A DNA stretch of 64,000 bases from JACVRW01 sp034664085. GTDB lineage: Bacteria > Actinomycetota > Thermoleophilia > Solirubrobacterales > Thermoleophilaceae. Shown in pieces: positions 8,279 through 15,561 of the stretch. A model generated the notes under the pieces. It was not told the origin of the DNA. It searched no databases and worked only from the letters and a program-made list of their open reading frames with translations. A program made the position numbers and the translations under genes. The stretch covers positions 1-64,000 of the forward strand of contig JAXDII010000026.1 of NCBI GenBank assembly GCA_034664085.1. The letters are read 5' to 3'. Each line of letters opens with the position of its first letter. The stretch's first letter is position 1.

Positions 8279-8296
8279 CGTACGCTATCACGTACG
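8279..8296. promoter_or_regulatory. CGTACG dyad over the XRE regulator promoter (candidate operator) with TAGCGT -10
   Basis: Two CGTACG palindromes separated by six bases (8279-8284 and 8291-8296) overlap and flank the minus-strand -10 box TAGCGT (8282-8287), which ends 8 nt before the GTG at 8273. The position suits autoregulation by the XRE protein. Confidence 0.45.
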
Positions 8297-8334
8297 TTTG
8301 TATGCCGCCCGCGAGCCCCCGCCCTCAGCCGGCG

Positions 8335-8550
8335 GGCCAGGAATCAGCGGGGGCCCGGGAAAGCGAGCCCTGCGCGGCCAGCAAACCGGCCAGGAATCAG
8401 CGGGGGCCCGGGGGCGTGAGCCCCCGGCTGCCATCACCGGCTGCCATCAACCGGCCAGGAATCAGCGGGGGTCCGGGAAAGCGAGCCCGGCGCGGCCAGC
8501 AAACCGGCCAGGAATCAGCGGGGGTCCGGGGGCGCGAGCCCCCGGATGGG
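8335..8550 (+). repeat. Array of four short hairpin repeats (two 118-bp tandem units)
   Basis: Four copies start with GGCCAGGAATCAGCGGGGG at 8335, 8388, 8453 and 8506. The first and third share an AAAGCGAGCCC form; the second and fourth carry a perfect 8-bp stem CCGGGGGC / GCCCCCGG around a GNRA tetraloop (GTGA at 8416-8419, GCGA at 8534-8537). Spacings of 53, 65 and 53 show that a two-repeat unit of 118 bp was duplicated. This fills most of the 288-base gap between the XRE and SDR genes. No spacer logic of a CRISPR is present. Confidence 0.8.
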
Positions 8551-8561
8551 TCACCGGCAGC

Positions 8562-9308
8562 TCATCGCGCTTGCCGCGTCGGCCGCACCAGCACCTCGTT
8601 CAGGCACACGCGCGGCGGCCGCGTTACGGCGTAGAGGATCGCGTCGGCGATGTCCTCGGGCTGGAGCACCTCGCCGATCTGCTCGCGTGAGCGCGCCATC
8701 GCCTGGCGCACCTGCGGGTCGGTGTTGTGGCCCTGCAGCTCGGTCTCCACGAAGCCCGGCGCGACCACGGTCACCCTCACCCCTGCGTGGAGGGCCTCCT
8801 GGCGCAGGGCCTCCGAGAACCCGTGCACGCCGAACTTGGTCATGTTGTAGACGGCGGCGCCGGCGTCGGCGCGGCGGCCGGCCACCGACGACACGTTGAC
8901 GATGTCCCCTCCCCCGCTCTGCGCGATCAGCGGGAGCGCCGTGTGGGTGCAGACCAGCAGGCCCCACAGGTTGACCTCGAGCATCCGGCGCCACTCGGTC
9001 AGGTCGGCGCCGTCGACCGCGCCGAGCAGCATCACGCCGGCGTTGTTGACGAGCCCGTGGAGGCCGCCGTGCTCGGCGTGGGCCGACTCGATGAACGAGC
9101 GCGTTTGCGTCTCGTCGGCGAGGTCGACCGGGTGCACCGACGTGGGCCCGGGGAGCCGCTCGGCGAGGGCTTCGAGGCGGTCTCGGCGGCGGGCGGCGAG
9201 CGCGAGGGTGGCGCCCGCGTGAGATAGCGCCACCGCGGTCGCCTCGCCGATCCCTGACGATGCTCCCGTGATAGCGGCGACCCGGCCTGCGAGAGGCTGC
9301 TCCGCCAT
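8562..9308 (-). CDS. Short-chain dehydrogenase/reductase (SDR)
   Basis: 248-residue classical SDR oxidoreductase. Seen: NAD(P)-binding TGASSGIG (residues 15-22), NNAGV, and the catalytic Ser in NVSSVAG with the YNMTK Tyr/Lys pair. The AARRRDR turn after the second strand suggests NADP preference. Substrate unknown. I take the ATG at 9308 rather than the GTG at 9314 because a TAGGAT -10 ends 9 nt upstream. Divergent from the desaturase with only 55 bp between the starts. Confidence 0.85.
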   Translation of the reverse strand: MAEQPLAGRVAAITGASSGIGEATAVALSHAGATLALAARRRDRLEALAERLPGPTSVHPVDLADETQTRSFIESAHAEHGGLHGLVNNAGVMLLGAVDGADLTEWRRMLEVNLWGLLVCTHTALPLIAQSGGGDIVNVSSVAGRRADAGAAVYNMTKFGVHGFSEALRQEALHAGVRVTVVAPGFVETELQGHNTDPQVRQAMARSREQIGEVLQPEDIADAILYAVTRPPRVCLNEVLVRPTRQAR

Positions 9309-9317
9309 GCGCACGCG

Positions 9318-9323
9318 ATCCTA
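9318..9323 (-). promoter_or_regulatory. -10 box TAGGAT of the SDR gene, leaderless arrangement
   Basis: Minus-strand TAGGAT ends 9 nt before the ATG at 9308; there is no Shine-Dalgarno sequence in the short interval. Confidence 0.5.
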
Positions 9324-9348
9324 CAGGGGCACCGGCGCCCTGGGCAGA

Positions 9349-9354
9349 TAGGCT
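9349..9354 (+). promoter_or_regulatory. -10 box TAGGCT of the desaturase gene, leaderless arrangement
   Basis: TAGGCT ends 9 nt before the GTG at 9364. It is back to back with the SDR promoter, so both genes share a 55-bp control region. Confidence 0.5.
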
Positions 9355-9363
9355 TCAGCGTCC

Positions 9364-10260
9364 GTGACGCGCCTCCACCGCAACGTCAACATCGCCGCCG
9401 TGGTGCTCCCCTTCGCCGCGATCCTGGCGGCGATCCCGATGCTGTGGAACGAGCTGGTCGGCTGGTCGGACATGGTGCTGTTCGTCGTCATGTACTTCGT
9501 CAGCACGGCCGGCGTGACCGTCGGGTTCCACCGCCTGCTGACCCACCGCGCCTTCCAGACCTACAAGCCGATCGAGTACCTGCTCGCCGCCTGCGGGTCG
9601 ATGGCGGTCGAGGGCCCCGTGATCGGCTGGGTCTCCGACCACCGGCGCCACCACGCGCACGCCGATCAGGAGGGCGACCCGCACACGCCGCACGGCCACG
9701 GCGATGGCCTGGCCGGCACGATGCGCGGGCTCTGGCACGCGCACCTCGGCTGGCTGTTCGACCACCTCACCGCCGCCGGCGCGGAGAAGCACGCGCCGGA
9801 CCTGCTGGAGGATCGCGGCATGCGGGTCGTGCACAAGCTGTTCGGTCCGTTGGTGATCGCGGGGCTGGTGATCCCGTTCCTGCTCGGCTGGGGGCTGAAG
9901 GGAGAGCTGGTCGGCGGGCTCACCGCGGTCTTCTGGGCGGGCCTGGTGCGCATCTTCATGGTCCACCACGTGACCTTCTCGATCAACTCGATCTGCCACT
10001 TCATCGGCCGCCGCCGCTTCTCCACGGACGACCAGTCGACCAACGTGTTCTGGCTCGCGCTGCCCTCGCTCGGCGAGTCCTGGCACCACAACCACCACGC
10101 CTTCCCGCGCTCCGCCGTCCATGGCCTGCGCTGGTGGGAGGTGGACGTCAGCGGCCTGGTGATCCGCGCGATGAGGCGGCTCGGCCTCGCCTGGAACGTC
10201 GTGCTGATCACCAAAGAGCGCCAGCAGGAGAAGCTGGCGACCGCCGAAGCCGGCGCCTAG
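9364..10260 (+). CDS. Membrane acyl-CoA / fatty-acid delta-9-type desaturase
   Basis: Integral-membrane di-iron desaturase that inserts a cis double bond in an acyl chain. 298 residues with the histidine boxes HRLLTH (56-61), HRRHH (93-97) and HHNHH (241-245), plus NSICHFIG, which identify the stearoyl-CoA desaturase family. Hydrophobic spans near residues 9-27, 36-52, 72-90 and 163-195 supply the membrane helices. GTG start supported by an upstream -10 box. Convergent with the Fe-alcohol dehydrogenase (9-bp gap). Confidence 0.9.
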   Translation: MTRLHRNVNIAAVVLPFAAILAAIPMLWNELVGWSDMVLFVVMYFVSTAGVTVGFHRLLTHRAFQTYKPIEYLLAACGSMAVEGPVIGWVSDHRRHHAHADQEGDPHTPHGHGDGLAGTMRGLWHAHLGWLFDHLTAAGAEKHAPDLLEDRGMRVVHKLFGPLVIAGLVIPFLLGWGLKGELVGGLTAVFWAGLVRIFMVHHVTFSINSICHFIGRRRFSTDDQSTNVFWLALPSLGESWHHNHHAFPRSAVHGLRWWEVDVSGLVIRAMRRLGLAWNVVLITKERQQEKLATAEAGA

Positions 10261-10269
10261 CCCCCGGGC

Positions 10270-11292
10270 TCAGAGCGCGGCGCGCAGGACTTCGAGCAGC
10301 TCGTCGCGCCCGGGCGGGTCGGGCGTGTTGCCCAGCAGCGGGTGCGACGCGGCGGCGTCGGCCGCGTCGGCCAGGTGATGCTCCTCGACGCCGAGCGTCG
10401 AGAGCCGGGTGTGTCCCGAGCGTGCCGCCAGGCGGGCCAGGTCGCCGGGCGCGGCCTCCGGGTCGGCGCTCCCGTCGCCCAGCGCGCGCGCCAGATCGCT
10501 CAGCGCGGCGGGGGCGCGGCCTGCCATCAGGCGCGCCGAGTGCGGCAGCATCACCGCGTTCGTCTCGGCGTGCGGGCTGCCCGCCGTGCGCACGATCGTC
10601 TGCGAGAGCGCGTGGTGGACGGCGATGCCCGTCGCTCCCGACGCGTAGCCGGCCAGCAGCGCCCCGAGCGCCAGCCGCTCGCGGCCGGGCGGGTCGTGCG
10701 TGACGCCGTCGGCGATCAGCTCCGCGGCCCGCAGTGCCGCGAGCGTGGTGACCGGATTGGCGCGCGGCGTGTAGAGCGCCTCCATGGCGTGGGCGAGCGC
10801 GTTCATGGCGCTGGCGGCGAGCCGCGTGAGCGGGGCGCTGGCCATCAGCTCGGGGTCGGCGACGACCAGCGCCGGGCGCACCATGCGTGCACCCTCGACG
10901 CCGGCCGGCAGGCGGTGGAAAGGCGTGAGCTCGGCGCCCGAGAGCGTCGTGGGGATGGCGGCCACTCGCGCGCCGGTGACGCCGGCGATCGCCTTTGCCG
11001 TGTCCACGACGCGGCCGCCGCCGAGCGCGACCAGCGGATCGCTGCCGAGACGGTCGTCGGCGTGACGAGACAGCAGCTCGGCCGAGACCTCGTCGACCTT
11101 CCCGGGCGGCACGTGAGCCACGCCCGTGGCCCGCTGCGCGAGTCCCGGAACAGAGCCCGCCGCGCGCTCGGTGGTCAGCAGCGTGAAGGGCTCGAAGCCC
11201 TGCTGGCCGAGCAGCTCGACCGTCTCGGCAGCCGCGCCCTCACCGAACCGGATCAGGCGCTCGCCGTCGCGCCAGGTGAAGTCCTCGGCCAC
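10270..11292 (-). CDS. Iron-containing alcohol dehydrogenase family protein (maleylacetate-reductase-like)
   Basis: 340-residue NAD(P)H oxidoreductase of the type III (iron) alcohol dehydrogenase superfamily. The nucleotide-binding GGGRVVDTAKAIA, the AAIPTTLSGAELT segment and metal-ligand histidines in ALAHAMEALYT and HHALSQTI are visible. The architecture is closest to maleylacetate reductases, but no aromatic-degradation genes lie nearby, so the substrate is left open. The GTG at 11292 lies 2 nt after the leuA stop, so it is probably co-expressed with leuA. Confidence 0.75.
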   Translation of the reverse strand: MAEDFTWRDGERLIRFGEGAAAETVELLGQQGFEPFTLLTTERAAGSVPGLAQRATGVAHVPPGKVDEVSAELLSRHADDRLGSDPLVALGGGRVVDTAKAIAGVTGARVAAIPTTLSGAELTPFHRLPAGVEGARMVRPALVVADPELMASAPLTRLAASAMNALAHAMEALYTPRANPVTTLAALRAAELIADGVTHDPPGRERLALGALLAGYASGATGIAVHHALSQTIVRTAGSPHAETNAVMLPHSARLMAGRAPAALSDLARALGDGSADPEAAPGDLARLAARSGHTRLSTLGVEEHHLADAADAAASHPLLGNTPDPPGRDELLEVLRAAL

Positions 11293-11294
11293 GC

Positions 11295-12875
11295 TCAGGG
11301 AGCGGGAGCCTTGTCCGCCTCGCGCTCGAGCAGGCGCTCGGCCTCGGCGACGGCGTCGTCGGAAAGCACGTTCGAGAGCGCGCGCAGGTACGCCTTCCCG
11401 GAGGCCTCGAGGATGTCGGTCGACACCCCGGCGCCGGATGCGACCCTGCCGTCGAGCTCGAGCAGCACGCTGACCTCGCCGAGCGCGTCGCGGCCGCCGG
11501 TGACGGCGGACACGTGGAACTCCTTCAGCCGCGCGTCGTGGCCCGTGGCGGCATTGATGGCGCTGAAGAACGCGTCCACCGGCCCGTCGCCCGTGAACGA
11601 GCCCGACTCCACCGTGCCGTCGGGCATGCGCACGGCCACCTTGGCGAGCGGCGCGCGTACGTTGGAGGCCTCCACCTCGAACGACTCGATCTCGAACGCG
11701 ACCGGGGCCTGCTTCATCTCGTCGGAGACGATCGCCTCGAGGTCCAGCGCGGTCACCTTCTTCTTCTTGTCCGCCAGCTCCTTGAAGCGCTTGAAGGCGC
11801 TGTTGAGCGCGGCGCCCTCGACCTTGAAGCCGAGCTCCTCGAGCGCCTTGCGCAGGGCGTGGCGACCGGAGTGCTTGCCGAGCACGATCGAGTTGGCCTC
11901 GAGGCCGATCGTGGTGGCGTCCATGATCTCGTAGGTGGTGCGCTCCTTGAGCACGCCGTCCTGATGGATGCCGGCCTCGTGCGCGAACGCGTTGCGCCCG
12001 ACGATCGCCTTGTTGGGCTGCACGGTGTAGCCGGTCAGGCGCGACACCAGCCGCGAGGTGCGGGCGATCTCGCGCGTGTTGGCGCCGGTCCAGAACCCGA
12101 CCGTCGACCGGCGCGTGTGCAGCAGCATCACGATCTCCTCGAGCGACGCGTTGCCGGCGCGCTCGCCGATCCCGTTGATCGCGCACTCCACCTGGCGCGC
12201 GCCCGCCGTGATGCCGGCGAACGAGTTGGCCACCGCCAGGCCGAGGTCGTTGTGGCAGTGCACCGAGGTCGTGACGTCGGCGAGGCCTGGGACCAGTTCG
12301 TACAGCCGGCGCCACATCTCCGCGTACTCGTGGGGCATCGTGTACCCGACCGTGTCGGGGACGTTGATCGTGGTCGCCCCCTCCTCGATCGCGACCTGGA
12401 TCACCTCGGCCATGAACTCGATGTCCGAGCGCGAGCCGTCCTCGGGCGAGAACTCGACATCGGCGGTGTACTGCCGGGCGTGCGCGACCGCCGCGCGCGC
12501 CTGGCCCTTCACGTCCTCGCGCGTCGTCTGCAGCTTGCGCTCGATGTGGATGTCGCTCGTGGCGATGAAGGTGTGGATGCGCGGGCGCTCCGAGTCCTTG
12601 ACCGCGTTCCAGACCGCGTCGATGTCCTGCTTGCTCGTGCGGGCGAGCCCGCAGATGACCGGACCCTGGACCTCGCGCGCGATCGCCTGCACGGCCTCGA
12701 AGTCGCCGGGCGAGGTGATCGGGAAGCCGGCCTCGATGATGTCCACCCCGAGCCGCGCGAGCTGCTGCGCGATCTCGAGCTTCTCGTGCTTGTTCAGCGA
12801 GATCCCCGGCGACTGCTCCCCGTCACGCAGGGTGGTGTCGAAGATCTTTACTCGGTCGTTCTCGCTGCCGTCCAC
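11295..12875 (-). CDS. leuA: 2-isopropylmalate synthase
   Basis: Commits 2-oxoisovalerate to leucine by condensation with acetyl-CoA. 526 residues: HMGL-like barrel (IFDTTLRDGEQSPG, residues 11-24; HCHNDLGLA metal ligands; GIGERAGNA) followed by the C-terminal leucine-binding regulatory domain ending near VSVLLELDGR. The GTG at 12875 is chosen because AGGAG sits about 7 bases upstream; the longer reading frame has no family similarity there. Preceded by a leucine-rich leader peptide, and followed 2 nt later by the Fe-alcohol dehydrogenase. Confidence 0.95.
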   Translation of the reverse strand: MDGSENDRVKIFDTTLRDGEQSPGISLNKHEKLEIAQQLARLGVDIIEAGFPITSPGDFEAVQAIAREVQGPVICGLARTSKQDIDAVWNAVKDSERPRIHTFIATSDIHIERKLQTTREDVKGQARAAVAHARQYTADVEFSPEDGSRSDIEFMAEVIQVAIEEGATTINVPDTVGYTMPHEYAEMWRRLYELVPGLADVTTSVHCHNDLGLAVANSFAGITAGARQVECAINGIGERAGNASLEEIVMLLHTRRSTVGFWTGANTREIARTSRLVSRLTGYTVQPNKAIVGRNAFAHEAGIHQDGVLKERTTYEIMDATTIGLEANSIVLGKHSGRHALRKALEELGFKVEGAALNSAFKRFKELADKKKKVTALDLEAIVSDEMKQAPVAFEIESFEVEASNVRAPLAKVAVRMPDGTVESGSFTGDGPVDAFFSAINAATGHDARLKEFHVSAVTGGRDALGEVSVLLELDGRVASGAGVSTDILEASGKAYLRALSNVLSDDAVAEAERLLEREADKAPAP

Positions 12876-12940
12876 GTCCTGCTCCTGTTCGTTGGACCTA
12901 CCTGGTTCTCCTTGGGCTTGCGGCTGGCGGCCGCCACGCG

Positions 12941-12997
12941 TTATTCCCCCCGAGGGGGGAGAAGAAGGAGAAGACGCAGGTCGGCCAGGCACGACAT
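12941..12997 (-). CDS. leuL: leuA leader peptide (candidate leucine attenuator)
   Basis: An 18-codon reading frame reads MSCLADLRLLLLLPPRGE then TAA. Seven of its 18 codons are Leu, including five in a row (CTT CTC CTT CTT CTC), directly followed by a C-rich/G-rich hairpin (arms CCCCC and GGGGG). The ATG lies 9 nt after a TACGCT -10 box, and leuA starts 65 nt after the stop. This is the layout of ribosome-mediated leucine attenuation, in which stalling on uncharged tRNA-Leu changes downstream RNA folding. The peptide is far below usual gene-finder cutoffs. Confidence 0.8.
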   Translation of the reverse strand: MSCLADLRLLLLLPPRGE

Positions 12998-13006
12998 GGA
13001 CGAGAA

Positions 13007-13012
13007 AGCGTA
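13007..13012 (-). promoter_or_regulatory. -10 box TACGCT of the leuA leader transcript
   Basis: Minus-strand TACGCT ends 9 nt before the leader peptide ATG, so the leader itself appears to be translated from a leaderless mRNA. No clear -35 box is seen. Confidence 0.5.
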
Positions 13013-13097
13013 CAGCCTCGACGCGATCGTCGCGGTCCTCGTCGCTTGCCCGAGTCAGGTCGTCGCGCGGCCCGGCGCCGATCCGGCGCCAAGAGCC

Positions 13098-14117
13098 TCA
13101 CGGCTCCAGGACTACCTTGCCGACGTTGCGGCGCTCGTGCATGAAGCGGTGGGCCGCCGGCCCCTCCTCCAGCGGGAAGCGCTGCGCGACGACGGGGCGC
13201 AGCTCGCCCTGCTCGAGCCAGCCCGACAGGGGCTCGATGTACTCGTCGAGCGACTGCTTGGAGTCCCAGAGGGTGAGCATGTTGAGGCCGATCACCGACT
13301 TCGACTGGCTCATCAGACGCAGCGCGCTGTGGCGCGGCGTCTCCGCCAGCGTGCGCAGTGCCCGCAGCGGGCTGCGGCGCTCGCCTGCCTGCATCCCGGA
13401 GACGCCGAAGCACACCAGCCGCCCGCCGGGTCGCAGCAGCGCGAAGCTCTTGCGGAAGCTGCGGCCGCCGATCGCGTCGACCGCGAGGTCGAGCGGCTGC
13501 CGCTCGCCGGCGATGCGCCGCACCTCCTTGGCGACGTCCTTGCCGCGGTAGTCGATCGGGTGGTCGACGCCGAACGACCGGATCGCCTCGTGCTTCGCGG
13601 GCGAGGCGGTGCCGTAGACCTCAGCGCCGACGAGCTTCGCGATCTGGGTGGCCGCGATGCCGACGCCGCCCGCCGCCGCCTGGATCAGCACCCGCTCGCC
13701 GGCGTGCAGCGACCCGTAGCGGATCAGCGCCGCGTAGGCGGTCGCGTAGGTGACCGGCATGGCCGCGCCCTCGGCGAAGCTCCAGTCCGCGGGCAGCCGC
13801 ACGAGCGACGTGGCCCCGGTGACCGCCAGCTCGGCGTAGCCCCCGAAGCGGCAGGCGCCCATCACTCGCTCCCCCACCTCGAACGCGTCGACCCCGGCGC
13901 CGACGGCGTCCACCTGGCCCGCGATCTCGTAGCCGATCACGCACGGCGGCTTGGGCGCCTCCGGATAGAGGCCCACGCGGGCCAGCAGATCGGCGAAGTT
14001 GATGCCTGCGGCGCGCACCCGCACGCGCACCTGGCCGGGGCCGGGCTGAGGGTCGGGCCGCTCCTGGACGCGCAGCACCTCGGGCGGGCCGTGTTCGGTG
14101 ATCACGAGTGCCCGCAT
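13098..14117 (-). CDS. Zinc-free medium-chain dehydrogenase / NADPH:quinone oxidoreductase family
   Basis: 339-residue MDR-family oxidoreductase. N-terminal GroES-like domain (GQVRVRVRAAGINFADLLAR) and a Rossmann domain with AAAGGVGIAATQIAK near residue 150. The zinc-ligand residues of true alcohol dehydrogenases are absent, as in quinone oxidoreductases and VAT-1-like proteins. The substrate cannot be told. It lies upstream of the leuA leader with 100 nt between, so it probably has its own promoter. Confidence 0.82.
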   Translation of the reverse strand: MRALVITEHGPPEVLRVQERPDPQPGPGQVRVRVRAAGINFADLLARVGLYPEAPKPPCVIGYEIAGQVDAVGAGVDAFEVGERVMGACRFGGYAELAVTGATSLVRLPADWSFAEGAAMPVTYATAYAALIRYGSLHAGERVLIQAAAGGVGIAATQIAKLVGAEVYGTASPAKHEAIRSFGVDHPIDYRGKDVAKEVRRIAGERQPLDLAVDAIGGRSFRKSFALLRPGGRLVCFGVSGMQAGERRSPLRALRTLAETPRHSALRLMSQSKSVIGLNMLTLWDSKQSLDEYIEPLSGWLEQGELRPVVAQRFPLEEGPAAHRFMHERRNVGKVVLEP

Positions 14118-14157
14118 GGCGCGATCATCTCAGCCCGCGCGGGCGCGAGCCGGGGCG

Positions 14158-15417
14158 CTACCCGTCCGCGGAGTTGTGGTGCTCCGAATGGCGGCCCGGC
14201 CGCTTGTAGCCGGTCGCCGCCTGCACGCTGGAGGGGCGCCACTTGGCGCCGCCGCGCACCGTCGGCACGCCCTCGCTGTTGAGCGTGTCCGCGATCGCCT
14301 GGAGCGTCATCCCGCTCGCGCGCATCGTCGCGATGCGGCGCTGGAGCAGCGGCCGGTCCGCCACCGCCAGCCGAGACGATCCAGGATGGTCGCGCCCTGC
14401 GGCCCGCGGCTCCTCGTGCCGCGGCTCTTGGCCGCTCCGACGCTCCAGCGATCCCACGCGGACCAGGGCACGGGCCGCGAGCCGCCCCTCCTCCGTGCTG
14501 GTGTCGAGGTCGATGTCGATCACCACCAGCCGGGCGCCGATGTCCCCCAGCCGGTCGATCAGCATGCCGAGGCTGGCGGCGGAGCCGCTGAGGCGGCCGA
14601 GGCCGGTCACCACGATGCAGCTCGCCTCGCCGGCGGCCAGCAGCTCGAACGCGTGAGCCAGCCCGGGCCGCTCCAGGTCGGGGCCCGAATACGACTGGAG
14701 GTCGCCCACCAGCTTGTGCAGGACCAGCCCGCGCGCCTCGCACGCCGCCTGGATGCGGCGCGCCTGGTAGCGGCTCTCGGGGCTGACCGCGCGCTTGCGC
14801 TCCGGGAAGGTCGTGTACCCCAGCGCGCGCTGCATCCCCGCCTGGGTGGTCCGCGGGGCCCTGGGCCTCACCGCGGGCCGCATCGGGCCCGAGACGGCGG
14901 GGTGCAGGCCGCCTGATGCATCCACGGCCGCCACCCACACGTCCGCCGGAGCGCGTGCCGCTGGTGGCCGATCGAACTCGAGGGTCGGCCGGAGCCGATC
15001 CGAGACGGGCGTGAGCAGCGGCGCCGTGGCCGTCGTGGCCGATCCGGCCGGCTCCAAGGAGGGGGTCGCCCGTTCAGATGGACCCGTGCCCGTGCTGGTG
15101 AACGAGACCTCCGCGCGGACCGGCGGGTCGGCGGCGCGCGGCGCGGGCCGGGAGCGGGCTTGCGCGCGCGAGGCGCGGCGGCGACGCCGCGCGGGCACGC
15201 CGTACGCAACCAGGCCGGCGCACAGGAGCAGGACGAGGGCAGCGCCGAGCAGCAGGCCGGCCGTGGCGCCGGCGTCGCCGGCCGGCGTGGCTCCGCCGTT
15301 CTCGGTCTGCGCGACCGCGGCGGGCCCCTGGGCGAAGAGGGCCGCCAACGCAACGAACGCTGCCGCCCTGAGCGGGCGGCCGGTCGGCGGTGGCGGCCAA
15401 GCTCGTTGCGTACGCAT
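14158..15417 (-). CDS. Membrane-anchored, catalytically degenerate serine-recombinase-like protein
   Basis: 419 residues. Residues 1-37 look like a signal peptide. Residues 52-74 form a transmembrane helix followed by PARRRRRASR, which should keep the rest in the cytoplasm. A Pro/Ala-rich linker leads to a resolvase-type domain (197-325) and a 'recombinase' helix-turn-helix motif (LQAIADTLNSEGVPTVRGG, 372-390). The canonical GYxRVS catalytic opening reads GYTTFP, so the nucleophilic Ser and its Arg are replaced; R71 of the LDRLSRS motif is Gly278 (LGRLSGS), while R68 survives as Arg275. The ATG has AGGA about 8 nt upstream. Probably a DNA-binding or dimerising pseudoenzyme. Confidence 0.75.
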   Translation of the reverse strand: MRTQRAWPPPPTGRPLRAAAFVALAALFAQGPAAVAQTENGGATPAGDAGATAGLLLGAALVLLLCAGLVAYGVPARRRRRASRAQARSRPAPRAADPPVRAEVSFTSTGTGPSERATPSLEPAGSATTATAPLLTPVSDRLRPTLEFDRPPAARAPADVWVAAVDASGGLHPAVSGPMRPAVRPRAPRTTQAGMQRALGYTTFPERKRAVSPESRYQARRIQAACEARGLVLHKLVGDLQSYSGPDLERPGLAHAFELLAAGEASCIVVTGLGRLSGSAASLGMLIDRLGDIGARLVVIDIDLDTSTEEGRLAARALVRVGSLERRSGQEPRHEEPRAAGRDHPGSSRLAVADRPLLQRRIATMRASGMTLQAIADTLNSEGVPTVRGGAKWRPSSVQAATGYKRPGRHSEHHNSADG

Positions 15418-15499
15418 GCCGTCCTTTCTCCCGATTTGCAGAGAAACCGCGCGCGAACCGTTGCAGGCACAGCGTACGCCAACCGGCACCCTGCGTACG
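15408..15499. promoter_or_regulatory. Divergent control region with three GCGTACG motifs
   Basis: GCGTACG occurs at 15408-15414, 15472-15478 and 15493-15499; the last two are 21 bp apart, two helical turns. They lie between the divergent recombinase-like gene and the CBS gene. A regulator site is possible but unproven. Confidence 0.25.
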
Positions 15500-15549
15500 A
15501 AAGTCTTCGTGCACACCGCGTGCGCGTTTTCGCCCCGGGCCGGGGCGAC

Positions 15550-15555
15550 TATCGT
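15550..15555 (+). promoter_or_regulatory. -10 box TATCGT of the CBS gene
   Basis: TATCGT ends 6 nt before the ATG at 15562; the interval GGAGGC also resembles a Shine-Dalgarno sequence, but the gap to a TATCGT-driven start site would be too short to use it. Confidence 0.45.
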
Positions 15556-15561
15556 GGAGGC

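Noticed and set aside
8335..8550. CRISPR array
   Set aside because: The repeats are GC-rich hairpins with unequal, partly homologous intervals, a 118-bp duplication explains the spacing, and no cas genes are nearby.
14158..15417. Active site-specific recombinase of a prophage or integrative element
   Set aside because: The catalytic Ser and two Arg positions are replaced, the protein is membrane-anchored, and no attachment sites or phage genes surround it.
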